A DNA stretch of 64,000 bases from assembly GCA_028023455.1 (NCBI GenBank), contig JAQFVV010006246.1, positions 3,773,501 through 3,837,500 on the forward strand, in the 5' to 3' direction. Below the pieces are notes generated by a model. That model was not told the DNA's origin. It saw nothing but the letters and a program-made list of their open reading frames with translations, and ran no database searches. Shown piece after piece: positions 48,044-59,794 of this stretch; position 1 is the first letter of the stretch; every line of letters begins with the position of its first letter. The DNA comes from Epiperipatus broadwayi. Its lineage: Eukaryota; Onychophora; Udeonychophora; Euonychophora; Peripatidae. A program made the position numbers and the translations under genes.

Positions 48044-49383
48044 GTAAGTTGATAATTTTGTGTTTTATTATATTTAGTTAATTCATTCTGATTAAATAGT
48101 TTAAAATTATATATATATGTAGCCTTTGCTAAAGTGTGAGCTATATGAATGAAATATAGAGAGTGTTAAATGTAGTTAGCTAGCTTATAACAATATTTTT
48201 TTAAGAACAGAAAGATAATCATAAAAAGGAGATTTATTAGATATTTAAGAAAAGTTTTTTTTAAAAAAAAAAATAGTCAAATTAAGTATGAGAAAAAATT
48301 ACTTTTATTCTGCAGATTTTAAAAAAATAAGTTATAACGTCCATTATATTTTTCCTCTCTTTAGAAAAAGTTTTATTTGTAAAAAAGGAATGGAAAAACA
48401 GGAAAAATAATTTGTTTCTTTTAAAGTAATTGAAACTATAGTTTTTTTATATTTTCTCTGAATTTAAAATATAATTTAAAAAGAAAAAGATTTAATTAAC
48501 TTTATTTCATTAGTTTTATGTAATATTGTATAGTTAAAACAGTATGTAAAAAATATTTGTTTATCTAATGAAACCTAATTGGATTACATTATTTATAGAT
48601 TTTAATCAGATTATGTAGTTTATGTGCTTTAATTAATGAAACTGATGAAAATTAAAAACATATAAATTAAAGTGGAGGCATATTTAATTTAGAACAATGG
48701 CAACTAGGTTTTCTTATAATAACATCAGTAAAAATTTTATTTTCTATTGTCATTCATTTCCTTCACTCGGGCTTATAATCTGTGTAAAATATATGTGTGA
48801 TTACTGTTCAATGAACTTCAAGTTATTGATTCAGCAAATTCTGTGCAATGAATAAAACCCAGTATTGTAAAGTTTAATGGAAATTGCTGAATTCCAGAGT
48901 GGGTGTCCATCTGTCCATACACAATATAATTTCTAGTTAGTTATCTGAAGAGCATCCATCAAAAATCTGAAATGTGATCAAAATTAATCTGCGATTGCTA
49001 AGTAGTGTATTGATATATATAAGGGGTCATGTGATTCTATTAGAAAAGTGTATTTTGAAAAGGCCATATTATAGGGTAAAAACCGGTTCAATAATAAAGA
49101 AAATATTTATTTTTATAACTGTTTTATTTCAGTTGTGTTGGAAACATTATTATACATTTTTAACTATATACAAAATAAACAGTTATTACATTTTATATGT
49201 TGTAGGCAAGGATGGGTCTTTAAAAAATTTCATATTTTAATACTTAAAGACAAAGATTGATTTTAGTTCATTAAAAATATTATACTGGATGAAATGATTT
49301 TTCTTTTGCATATACTGACCATAAGGGGCCACTAGTCTAAAAATTGAAACTAGACATTTATTCTAAGGGTGGATAGGATATAC
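48044..49383. other. Intron
   Basis: AT-rich sequence. The 88-codon frame at 48974-49240 has no family features. Confidence 0.55.
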
Positions 49384-49816
49384 TAGGAGTGGCCAACAAG
49401 TCGATCGTGATCTACCGGTCAATTGCAAAGCCAATTTTGATCGATCGTGAGGCCAGTCTGGCAAGAGCTATCAGATTACTAGTAAAACAAATTAAATCAA
49501 GATTTTCAAGTTTTTTTATTTTTTATTTTTCAATTCTATATACGTGAAGTCCACTAAGTCATATCATTATTGAAAATAATATTTTTAATCTGACTTAATG
49601 TAGCTAATTTGAATTAATAAATATTGTTAATAATTACTTCCCCCAAGACATGAGGTTTTTGGCCTGTTAAATAATTATTTTTTATCTAGGTAGATATATA
49701 AAAATAGTATGTATTTCACACCTCTCTCCACTTAGACTATGCCTATGACAAGTCAATCACAACACCTTACTAAAATAAAAAGTAGATCTTATGAACACAA
49801 ATGTTGGCCATCCCTG
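49384..49816. mobile_element. Short non-autonomous hAT derivative
   Basis: A 433-base element. The left end is TAGGAGTGGCCAACAAG and the right end, reverse complemented, CAGGGATGGCCAACATTTG. Candidate 8-bp duplications are GGATATAC at 49376-49383 and AGATATAC at 49817-49824 (one mismatch). A subterminal GATCGTGATCTACCGGTC block resembles the ends of the GTF2IRD2-like/Charlie-like hAT family common in animals. No coding sequence remains. Confidence 0.8.
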
Positions 49817-49824
49817 AGATATAC

Positions 49825-50254
49825 GAACATGAATGCTAAAAATAGCTATGCAATTAAAGAAAAGAATTTGCCTTTTACAAATATGGGGATTAACAAATAA
49901 AAAATTCTTTTTCTTTTCTTTCTTTAATTAATTATTCTTATCAATCTAAATCTTAAATCTAAATGGCAATTTATTTATACAATTCACTTTTACACAAAAA
50001 AAAAAAAACACCTAATCTTAGTTTTTTTTTTAAATTAAAAACTAAATATAGCTGTGGAGTTAAAATATAATTCCCATGTACATTCATATATATATATATA
50101 TTACAGTAAAAAAAACTTTTAATCAAATTTTACTAGCAAAAATCGAACTTATATAAATTTATTTTTATCCCTGTAAAACTTCAACATTGTAATGGTGTTT
50201 TAATCATCCATTACAATATATTTAAAATATATTTTTGGCTGTAGAAAGGAGTTT
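49825..50254. other. Intron spacer
   Basis: AT-rich sequence with A-, T- and TA-runs (for example 49997-50010 and 50088-50101). Nothing else recognised. Confidence 0.55.
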
Positions 50255-52748
50255 TCTATTAACTGAAAGGAGGCCCTTTGATTCCTCTTGGAGGCCTTAA
50301 AGGAACCAAGCAGAGCAAATTCCTAATGTCCATTCCATACATTCTTGTCATTCCTGTTATTATTACTATGTGATTATTCATATAATATATGAGCATGGAT
50401 GGGCTGCTGGTCCTTATTCCCAGGAGACTTAAAGTCACCAATCAAGGCAGTGATTGGTGGCTGAAGGCAGGTGGTGCTAAAGAGTCCCCTGATTGTGGAT
50501 CTAGGCTGCCATTTGATGACAACGTATTATTTAGGTACTTACAACTGCAGATCATTTTCAAGTAAAAGAAGATTGTAAGAATTAGAAAAAGAACTATCTT
50601 ATAATAAATGGGACATTATTGGACTTTGTGGAGTTAGAAGAAAAGGTGAAGACACAATTGATTTAAAAAATGGACATGTATTCTACTATAAAGGAACAAA
50701 TATTGTAAATACAAGTGGAGTAGGATTCATTATAAATAAAAAGTGGAAGAATAACATTGTGGAGATTGATGATGGATCAGACAGAGTTGCAAGATTAGTT
50801 ATACAACTTAATAGCAGATACTAAATGCAGGTAATTCAGGTTTATGCCCCAACAAGTTCTCATAGTGATGAAATAGTTGAAGATTTTTATATGGATGTAC
50901 AAAAGGCTTTTACAGAGTAAACAACATTTTAAAATTGTTGTGGTAGACTTTAATGCTAGAATTGGCAAATAAATGAAAAATGAAAGTGCTGTAGGTAATT
51001 TTGGTTATGGTAATAGAAATGTGATAGGACATAGACTTGTGGAGTTTGCAGAAAAAGAAAAACTTTATATTATGAATTTTTTTTTTGAAAAAAATGTTAA
51101 AAAGAAATGAACATGGAAGCATCTAAATGAAGGTACAGCAGGATTAGATTATATTTTGACTATCAGAAAATACATATTTCAAGATTGTAATGTTCTTAAT
51201 AAATTTAACACAGGAAGTGATCATCAATTAGTAAGATGTAAGATACGTGTTAATGCAATACTAGAGAGGCTAAAATTATTAAGGAAAACAATATTTACAG
51301 TTGATATTCTTAATATTCAGAAACTTTCTAATGAATTTAAATTAAAACTTATAAATCAGTTTCAAGTATTAGTAGATTTTGAACATGATTCAGATTTGAA
51401 TAAAATTAATATGAAAATAACTGATTCAGTTTTAAAAACTGCAAGATAGATGAAACAAAAAAGCAGCAATTGATCAATAAATTTCTATTGTAACTAGAGA
51501 ATTTATGAAGAAAAGAAGGAATATGAAGATATGCAAAAATGATATATTAAAAAGTACTGAATATCTTAAATTTTGTAAAATGGTGCAAAAAAGAGTTTAA
51601 AATAGTGTAAGAAAGTATAATTGTGAACTTACAAAGAAAGCTGTAGAAGATAATAAAAGTCTCAAGAGTGTAAAACATTATTTTGGTATTGGTAGGAAAT
51701 TTTTATCTGCAATAAAAAAAAAAGATGGAATTACTACTAAAAAGAGAGATGGCATCATGAAATGGGTAGAAGACTTCTATCAAGAATTATATAGTAATAA
51801 AGAATAAGTACCTCTTATATCTATTATATCTTCTCAATTACCCAGACTTTTAAATGAAGAAGTGAGACATGCAATTAAATTTATGAAGAAAGGAAAAGCT
51901 CCAGGTAATGATGGAATTATAATCGATACATTAAAACAAACAGTTGAAGAAATAGAAAAAAAGATAGCAAATGTCTAAATGATAAAGATGTATCAGATGA
52001 TTGGTAGAATGCAGTAAATAAAAAAGATATTATAAATTACTGACCTATCAGCTTTTTATTAGTTTTATATAAAAAATTTACAAAGATAATTACAACTTGT
52101 CTACAAAGAACATTGGATTTCCACCAACCAAGAGAACAAGCTGGATTTTAAAATGGTTTTACTTCAGTAGATCATATCCAGGTATTGAGAGAAGTTATAT
52201 AAAGGACAAATGAATATAGGTTGCCATTATGCTTTGGATTTGTAGATTATGAAATGGCATTTGATTCTATAAACATTTCTTTAGTGATTAAAGCATTGGA
52301 TCATCAAGGTATAGATCCAGAATATTGTCATATTTTTAAAAATATTTATAAAAATGCAATAGCAATAATTGGATTACATAATACTAGAAAAGTCAACATT
52401 GAAAAGAGTGTAAGACAGGGTGACTCCATATCTCCAAAACTTTTTACAGCAGTGCTGCAAGAAGTATTTTGTAGATTAAAATGGGAAGCTAAAGGAGTGA
52501 AAGTAAATGTATTATATTTAAGTCATTTAGATTTTGAAAATGATGTAGTTGTTTTTGCAAATAATGCTTTAGAGCTGCAGGAAATGTTGCAGAAATTATC
52601 AGATGAAAGTAGGAAAATAGGACTAAAGACAAATGTTAATAAAACTAAAGTAATGTTTAATGGACTTTCTCAAAATATGAAGATAAAGATTGATTATAAT
52701 GAGTTAGAAGAAATTAACAATTACAAATACCTTCATCAGATTATATAA
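50255..52748 (+). mobile_element. RTE/CR1-type LINE with endonuclease and reverse transcriptase, 3' truncated
   Basis: A less AT-rich leader (50255-50560) is followed by an AP-type endonuclease region: WDIIGLCGVRRKGE, GVGFIINKKW, SDRVARLVIQL, then VIQVYAPTS, then VDFNARIG (G to V at the first position of the usual GDFNA), LDYIL, and the catalytic-type SDHQLVR at about 51220. Stops interrupt it at 50822, 50920 and 50971. RT follows: GKAPGNDG (about 51895), DFHQPREQAGF (about 52110), FVDYEMAFDS (52240-52267), SVRQGDSISPKLFTA (52408-52450) and HLDFENDVVVFA, where the FADD box has become FEND. The longest open piece is 52221-52748. It stops after NYKYLHQII and the C-terminal part is missing, because the sequence passes directly into a tRNA-related repeat copy. 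Inactive. Confidence 0.85.
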
Positions 52749-53100
52749 AGTGCACATGGGTATGACTACAATATCAAATCCATTAAAGAACTTGAGTGTT
52801 CTATCATTGGTTTTTCAATGAAATTGATGGTTGAATAGTTGGAAGGATAAGAAGATTAAAGCATGTGCATTAAAGTTTAAGGAATTGCTATCTTAATATA
52901 AACCAAGCACTGATCGTATATATGTGTGGTATATTATGATATGACCCAGCAGATGATTGCTGGCTCTGCATGAAATTTATATATTGGGTAATCATACATC
53001 TTTTCACATGTGTGTAGTCATATGTATTGGTTGCTTGAGATGGAATGGAGGATGAATAGATGGAAAAATCCTGAGTTCAAATCTCTCTAATCATATATAT
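52749..53100 (+). repeat. Single copy of the ~460-bp tRNA-related repeat
   Basis: Plus-orientation copy beginning at ACATGGGTATGACTACAATA and running through CATTAAAGTTTAAGGAATTG, CTATCTTAATATAAACCAAG and TTGGGTAATCATACATC to a B-box-like GTTCAAATC near 53078. Here the tRNA-like part is relatively well kept: a GGATGAATAGATGG block precedes CCTGAGTTCAAATC. It is joined without a gap to the truncated LINE on its left and to a 104-bp array on its right. Confidence 0.8.
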
Positions 53101-53405
53101 ATGTAGCTCCACATTTATGCTTCAATTAAATATTGATTAATTAAGCAAATTATATACCAGACAAAATAATTATCATAATTAATTAAATTAAATATTACAT
53201 ATATATGTAGCTCCACATTTATGCTTCAATTAAGTATTGATTAATTAAGCAAATTATATACCAGACAAAATAATTATTATAATTAATTAAATTAAATATT
53301 ACATATATATGTAGCTCCACATTTATGCTTCAATTAAGTATTGATTGATTAAGCAAATTATATACCAGACAAAATAATTATTATAATTAATTAAATTAAA
53401 TATTG
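53089..53405. repeat. Three tandem copies of a 104-bp unit
   Basis: The anchor ATGTAGCTCCACATTTATGC occurs at 53101, 53205 and 53309. The copies differ by only a few bases (for example TCATAATTAA against TTATAATTAA). The unit includes a TTAATTAAGC block and ends in AATATTACATATAT. It is non-coding. Confidence 0.92.
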
Positions 53406-54055
53406 AGGAGTGTGCTCACATTGGAATATCAAATTGAGTATTAAAACTGTGATTTCCATTGTAGCATATAAAAACCCATCAATTGTCATCTACATAAACT
53501 TTAACTACCAAATAATCTTCTAGATATCTCATTTATTTATTTTTCCTTGAACCAGCTTTGATTTATATACCAGTATCTCTTCTGAATTTAGTTTATCTGA
53601 ATCTATAAAGAAATAAATCCTCTTACCTTTTCTATGATCTTATCATTTCCAGAACAAAACTCATTAATATCATGAAATCAGAGAATAGATGATCATTTAA
53701 TTATTACTCCATATATATTGTATACATAGCTGTAAGATATGAAATATTTCACCCAAAAAAAAAAAAAAAATTAACCATAGATAATTTAAGAAAAATTAGT
53801 TTAACTTTTAATAATGAACTCTATAATTTATATATGTATACTTGAACCCCCATTATTATTCAAAATATTGCCAACTCATTCTGATCATCCATGCAGATGA
53901 TTTTCTTTTTGGTCACTAAAAATAAATTATTTATTTAATTGACAGAAGAGAAGTACTTGAATCTATATGTAAAAACATCCATGGCATATATATACACATT
54001 TTTCTATTAATAAAGAATAATGAAAGTATTATTTTTTGGTTCCCTAACATAAAAT
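53406..54055. other. Intron
   Basis: AT-rich, with an A-run at about 53755-53770. Nothing recognised. Confidence 0.55.
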
Positions 54056-54749
54056 AATATGGAAAATAACTATACGCAAAAATGTATACAAGATACACTT
54101 AAAATCTGAATAAAATTTGCAATTTTTGCCTAATACACTTTTGATTAAGTTATATTAAGTCATAGTGATGGCATCTTACAGAGGAGAAAAGATTGCTGGC
54201 TTTATTAGAAAAACCTGAATGGGTGATTAGCATAATTGAATAGTTAATTATTTGCTTAAGTAAGCCATTTTTAGAGAGGGGATCTCTCTTGTTAATAGCA
54301 TTTTTATTTTCCACAATGTTGTCAGGCCTCTTTTAATTTATGATTGGCATCATTGAACATGAGGCATCTGATGGTGGTAGATGTAGGCCCAAAAATGTAA
54401 CTGGAAATGAATTGGTGCTCATAAAAAATTTAGTAACAATTTGGGTTTGAGCATGGCTATATATGTACTGATGTTTTGCACATTGTAAGAGATAAAAATG
54501 CTATTAACAAGAAAGACTCCTGCATTCTCCTCTCTAAAAAATGGCCTACTTAAGCAAATAATTAGCTATTCAATAATGCTAATCACCCATTCACATTTCT
54601 CTAATAAAATCAGAAATCTCCTCTATGTCAGATGCCATAATTATGACTAATATAATTTAATTGAAAGTGCACTGGGCAAAAATTGTGAACTTTAGTCAGA
54701 TTTTAAGCATATCTCATATATATTTTTGCGTATAGTTATTTTCCATATT
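54056..54749. repeat. 0.7-kb imperfect foldback (inverted repeat)
   Basis: Arms of about 265 bases, 54056-54320 and 54481-54749, are reverse complements with scattered mismatches and small gaps. Shared blocks include AATATGGAAAATAACTATAC, TGAATGGGTGATTAGCAT, AATTATTTGCTTAAGTA and TGTTAATAGCATTTTTAT. The ~160-base loop (54321-54480) is less AT-rich. No coding. Probably a MITE-like foldback. Confidence 0.82.
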
Positions 54750-55009
54750 ACATTCCCTCGAGGTATTGCATACTAAAATTTTCAACCTACCATAAAATAC
54801 TATATGTGAGATATGCCAATTTAATTTCCATATTGAACAAATGGTGTCAACTGTGCCCTAATTGTATAAAAATCACATGAATATGTGTGCTAGAATATGT
54901 TTAGACTAACACATGTATAAATTTTAAACTTATAGAGTTAATTCTTAGTTAGCTATTGAGAAAATAATAAATATCTGCACATAAACTTTGGCATAAAAAT
55001 GGATGATTG

Positions 55010-55690
55010 AAATTTTAAGTAATGTATTAATATCAAATTTTGTGTAAAAAATGGCAAATATGCTATTGAAACATTACAACTGTTGCAAATAGCATATGGT
55101 GAAGAATCTATTAAAAAAATGGAATGTGTTACCACAGCATAAGAGGCCAAAGATGGGCAAGAAGATGTAACAGTTGATCCCAGAAGCGGACTCCCAAAAA
55201 TAATGATTGTTGTTAATATTAACAAAGTGTTAGGTCCGACAGATGATTAAGCATGAGACTGATAACTGAAGAATTGAAGATCAATCAAGCAACAGGCTAA
55301 TTTAAATAATGGATTCATTCATCATGACAATGTGCCAAATAATAGTGAGCCCAATGTGAGATACTTTTTGGGGAAAAAATCAATTATGCAATTAAACCAT
55401 CCTGATTATTCACCTCACTTAGCTTCCTGTGAATATTTTGGTTATTTCCAAAATTCAAAACTACTGAAAGAATGAAGATTTTCTACTATAACTGATACCC
55501 AATAGAATGTGAAGCAGCAGTTCAACAATATTTCTGAAAATGAGCTCCAGGTCTACTGCCAAAAATGAGAATGTCATTTTAATCAGAAGATAGATGGACA
55601 AGGAGACTGCATTGAAGGTCACAGCAACCACAAGTATACACATCCACATGTATATTTTATGCAGGTGCATTCTGGGAATTAAATTTGCAG
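55010..55690 (+). pseudogene. Mariner transposase, internally deleted
   Basis: Two conserved parts are joined by a deletion. The first (about 55030-55200) matches the N-terminal DNA-binding region: KNGKYAIETLQLLQIAYGEE, then EDVTVDPRSGLP. The second (about 55320-55440) matches the catalytic C-terminal half, with a HHDNVPNNSEPNVRYFLGKK block and HPDYSPHLASCEYF. The segment with the first catalytic Asp is missing and the third acidic position reads Glu in CEYF. The tail (55500-55640) keeps QQFNNISENELQ and GDCIEGH blocks. Stops are frequent. Mariner elements move by cut and paste at TA sites; this copy cannot. Terminal repeats were not located. Confidence 0.8.
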
Positions 55691-55747
55691 TATATATAAA
55701 GCAAAAAATATATACAATTAAAATTGTATTTTTAATTTTGTAAAAAT

Positions 55748-56275
55748 GTAATTGATCATCATCATCATCAACCATTATCAATCCATTGCAGGATGAAGGT
55801 CTCTCAAAGTTCAGTCCATCTTCTCTGACTTTTAGCTTTTTTTCTCCACATCACCCCTGCACACTTTCTTATTTTATTTATTCATCTCACATGTGGTCTC
55901 TTTCTGGGACTTCTACAATCCCTTGGAATCCAGTTTAAGATTTTAATTGTTCATCTATTATGATTTCTTCTAGAAATATGTCTAGCCCAACTCCACTTCA
56001 GTCTTTTAATTTTTTCAATGAGGACAGTAACACCTGTTTGTTCTCTTACCCATATATTGTGCTTTCATTCTCTTCTTGTTACTCCCAACATGCATCTCTT
56101 CATAGAATCAAATGCCTTTTCATAATCTATAAATCCAAAATATAATGGCAACTCTCTCAATAACTGGATATGATCTACTGTACTAAAACCACTTTCAAAT
56201 CTAGTTTGTTCTCTTAGTTGGTGGAAATCAAATAAAACTATAAACAGTTGATTTGCTTTGGTTGTATACATATGA
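55748..56275 (-). mobile_element. LINE copy with internal deletion and ATC-repeat tail
   Basis: On the minus strand the 68-codon frame (56271-56065) reads FDFHQLREQTRFESGFSTVD, DYEKAFDS, then directly MKRCMLGVTRRE. The first part is the RT block shared with the LINE at 50255-52748; the second belongs to the far C-terminus of this family, so most of RT has been lost in frame. Further pieces follow (REQTGVTV, KRLKWSWARHI, MWRKKAKSQRRW, ending ETFILQWIDNG with a stop near 55777). The element closes with a (ATC)n run at 55755-55770, the kind of short repeat tail seen on RTE-type LINEs. Confidence 0.82.
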
Positions 56276-56309
56276 ATATATATGTAATTATATAATTGAA
56301 TATTTATAA

Positions 56310-57620
56310 ATACAGTAATTAGATAATTAAAAATTCCACTTAGGAATGCTTTCGATTAGTCTAGTAATTTTTGTCAACTAACACTTTAAATGGCGAACCT
56401 TCCTACAATTCTGTGATCTTAATGTTTGCTGCCTGCCTGTTAATTAAGTCATGTTTGTATTTGTATATTAGCATAGCTTCCTTTATTTTCCTTTTATTTT
56501 TTTTTCAATTTACAATATTTTTACATTATTAAAATTGAAGTGAAAACCATAAATACATGACTTATTCTGGGCATAAAAAGCAGATGCTGAAATATTATTA
56601 TCTACTTTACAATTTTGTTTCGATTTCTAAACATGTTTTAATAACAGCAAGTGCTCTTTAGTTCTTTTTTTCAATGTACATCTCGATTCACCTATATATC
56701 CACTGCCACACCTACATATCCATTTATAAATGACAATTTTTATTTATAAATGAGGTTTTATCTTTAGAGTTATTTATTAATTTGTTTAATGTAGGGGTGT
56801 GTAAAATGCAATATCACATATATCTTTATAAATATTTCTTATAAAATTTACTTGATCATTCTAAATATATGGTATTGATATCCATATTTTTTATTAGTAG
56901 AATCAATATTATTATTAAAATTTATATTCTTATATTTTGTATTAAAAAATAATTGTAGCCAACATTTAACAATTCCTTCAAATATATTTCAATATTTTTG
57001 CCTTTATCTGATGAATATTTGCAAAGACTATTATTTCTACATAAGAAGGACTTCAAACCTGCCATTTTGGGTGGCATTGGCATTTTTGATTTATATGGAA
57101 TATAACCTCTTTTTACTATTGGTTTAATGATCATACAGTAATCCAGCATGCCTTGATTTCTAGTTATTTTAAGATCAAGAAACTGAATGCACATTAAATT
57201 TTCATCTATTTTTATCCATTTTAGGCCTTTTAAACCATTTAATTCTTTAAACAACTCATTAATTGTATTTGATTTGCCACTTACAAAAACATCATATTTT
57301 TTTGATAAAATTCCTTTTTCAAAATATTTTCTTCATATATAGAAATTACAAAATTACATATTTACGCAACAATAGGTAAACCCATTGTCCAGCCATTGCC
57401 CATTTTATAAAAATCCTTTTTAAAGTTTCATAAATATATGTATATATAGTTTCTGGATACAATCCCACTAATTTATGATTTTTTTGTAAATAATTTAGAT
57501 TATGTTGCAACATAAAATTTCTATTGAAAATGATTTGCAGCTTCCTTTATTCTAATTGACAAGTTTTCTTATAGATATTTGTGCTTCAGGCTAACTTTTC
57601 CTTTAAAAAGATTCAGGTTC
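56310..57620 (-). mobile_element. Penelope-like retroelement with GIY-YIG remnant
   Basis: On the minus strand, RT pieces come first: a GNGWTMGLPI block near 57390-57410 and the 110-codon frame 57254-56922 with FLDLKITRNQ, RGYIPYKSKMP, KMAGLKSFL and a closing LKELLNVGYNYF. The order F-L-D-L, then a Y-x-P block, then G-x-K and a GY ending is that of Penelope RT. Downstream (56735-56645, another frame) is YKWICRCGSGYIGESRCTL followed by KKRTKEHL, the motif core of the GIY-YIG nuclease carried by Penelope elements. The region 56560-56310 is non-coding and resembles 20545-20800, so it is probably the 3' end. Frames are broken and the start is not defined. Confidence 0.8.
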
Positions 57621-58713
57621 AAACATTTAAATAAATTGTGGATATTCAGACAGACCTAGTTCTTCCATTATGTTACATATAAAGTCTAGATAATATAAAA
57701 AAGACATTTGCCAAGAAGTGTATTGAACGATGCATGCTTTTGTAGGAATTACCAACTATGTATCCAACAAACATTACAGCCTTCCTTATCTGGCTTTCCT
57801 AGCTTGGTAGCAAAGGCCAAAAAGTAATTTATAAGTAACATATTTATTATTCAAGAAAGCAAAGTTTTAGTTTCCTTAATTTTATTTTACTTACACAATT
57901 AATTTTATTTTACTTACACAATATTTTTATATATTACTTTCCCCCGTATCTGGTCCTTCTATCACCAGAGATTTTCATACAATTATTGGATTCTTAAAAT
58001 ATATTTTTTTCTAATGACAAAAAAAATTTTTTTATTATTTTTGTCATAAAATAATTTAATATTCTCATATATCTGCATAATAAATTTCTTTTTCCTACAT
58101 ATTAAAGAATTTGCATAAATTTGTAAAAAAATTATTTATGATATTAAATAAATTCCCATTTTGAAAAACAAAAAACAACAACTTTTTTTTAATTTAATAT
58201 GCCACATCAACATTTATTAAATTTTTGATAATTTAAATGGAAAGATTTTGATTATAATGGGTTAAAATAATAATAGCTTATATTTTGATAAATGTAATCT
58301 AATAAAATTCTAAAAGTTTCGTGCTGAAATTATAATAAAAGCATGAGCCTTATAACAAAATCCATGGCATGAAGCATTTTACTACAATTTGTTACACTCT
58401 TGTAAATGATTGTTTCCTGAATATGTTTTACAATCAATGCATTCCATATGTAAAAAAATATTGATATTCTCAAAGTATTTGCTTATTTATCAGATTTTTT
58501 ATTTGTTAATTCTTTTGCGTAGTATTATTTATTTTTCACTATTGTATTGTTTATATAACAGCTATACCATTTATTTCTTATATTTTTTTAATTTGTTTTT
58601 TTTTTCTTTAATCTGAAAACTTCTTAATATGTTATTTGTTTACATAAATAAAATTTTGATAATTTTTAGAAAATTTTATTTTATTTGGAATTGATAGATT
58701 TCTATAATTGCAG
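57621..58713. other. End of the 10.7-kb intron
   Basis: The left part (to about 57850) may still belong to the Penelope-like element, but no motif is clear. The remainder is T-rich; the 68-codon frame at 58410-58616 is a low-complexity hydrophobic artefact. The tract ends in acceptor TATAATTGCAG. Confidence 0.5.
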
Positions 58714-58895
58714 TTTGTGGTGGACAGATTCAAGAGAATTCAGGAGTTATTCAGAGTCCCAGATATCCTCAAAATTATCCAGGATCTGTCAATTGCTCTT
58801 GGATTATCAGAGTTAATCCAAGCCGCACTATTGAATTACTTTTTGAAACTTTTGATATTTTTTCAAGTTCTGAATGTTCATCTGATTTTCTGAAG
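58714..58895 (+). CDS. CUB-domain exon (first half of fourth CUB)
   Basis: Internal exon: acceptor ATAATTGCAG, donor GTAAGA. Two leading bases (TT) complete the G left by 47897-48043 (Val), then 60 codons ending on a codon boundary. This is the most canonical CUB start in the window: CGGQIQENSGVIQSPRYP, NYPGSVNCSWIIRV, RTIELLFETFDIF and SSECSSDFLK. All three expected cysteines are present, and N-C-S is a possible sequon. The ATG-initiated frame at 58708-58893 covers the same bases in another frame and is a shadow. The second half should start in phase 0; I searched to 64000 by eye for a Y-C-G and G-F end and did not find it, so it lies to the right of the window or is too diverged. Confidence 0.93.
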
Positions 58896-59794
58896 GTAAG
58901 AAGTGAACTGTTTTGCTTTATTTTTGAATAAATGTAAATATTATTTATTTTAATGTCTATATCATTTACATCATTAATAGTCATAAAAGTAAGTGCTTTA
59001 TATCTGGGGCAGAGTAGTGGGCTTGAGAGTTAAAACTTTCTGAATTGAAGATCAATTCATCATTACATGGACTACTGAATTATTACATAATAATTATTAC
59101 ATAATGTTAATGATTACTTTACAATAATGAGTGTTTAAAACAACCTGTAATATAGGCTTCATAATTATTAATTTCACTTCAATATGCTGAGGGAAAATTA
59201 CTGGTGATTGGATTGACACCTTTGTGTGAAATAAATTGTTATCATAGCATTCAATTATATATGTATAAATAAATTTAAACTGAATTTAAAATAGAATGCA
59301 TTCTTAATATTAAATAATGGTTTAATGACTAAAACACCCTTAATCTCAAAGAATAACCATGAGATCAAAGTTATTAATCAGCAAACTATATTTTTATTAA
59401 TCAGTAATTAAATGTTACTTAGAGTGGCTGTGTACTATTGAGAATGGTCAGGTTTGTACATTTGCTCAACAGACCGAGAGTCCGAGTCAGAGAACCAAAA
59501 ACTGACCAAGTCGGGATAGTAATATCCTACATATGGTCATACCTCAACTCTCTTATCCATGCTTCCAAGTCAACCTATGGCGAATAACATGCCTGAGGCT
59601 ACACTCGATATCTCTTTATTCATGTTCCAGCAATAGCAAAGCAGTAAAACATGAGACATCCCCCCCCCACATAATATTATATAACTTAACTAATGATTCA
59701 TAAAGTAATGAGAAAGAATGGAGATTGAGATAAATTTATATTTCATAAATTTAATGTAACATTTAATAAGTTATAAAGCAACATAAATTATGTA
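58896..59794. other. Intron downstream of the fourth CUB half
   Basis: AT-rich to about 59430, then a less AT-rich stretch (59440-59670) with a C-run at about 59660-59668. The class of that stretch is unknown. Confidence 0.5.

Noticed and set aside
58708-58893. 61-codon ATG frame over the fourth CUB exon
   Set aside because: It is in the wrong frame; the phase-consistent frame from 58714 gives a canonical CUB half with CGG, CSW and C-x-x-D-F motifs.
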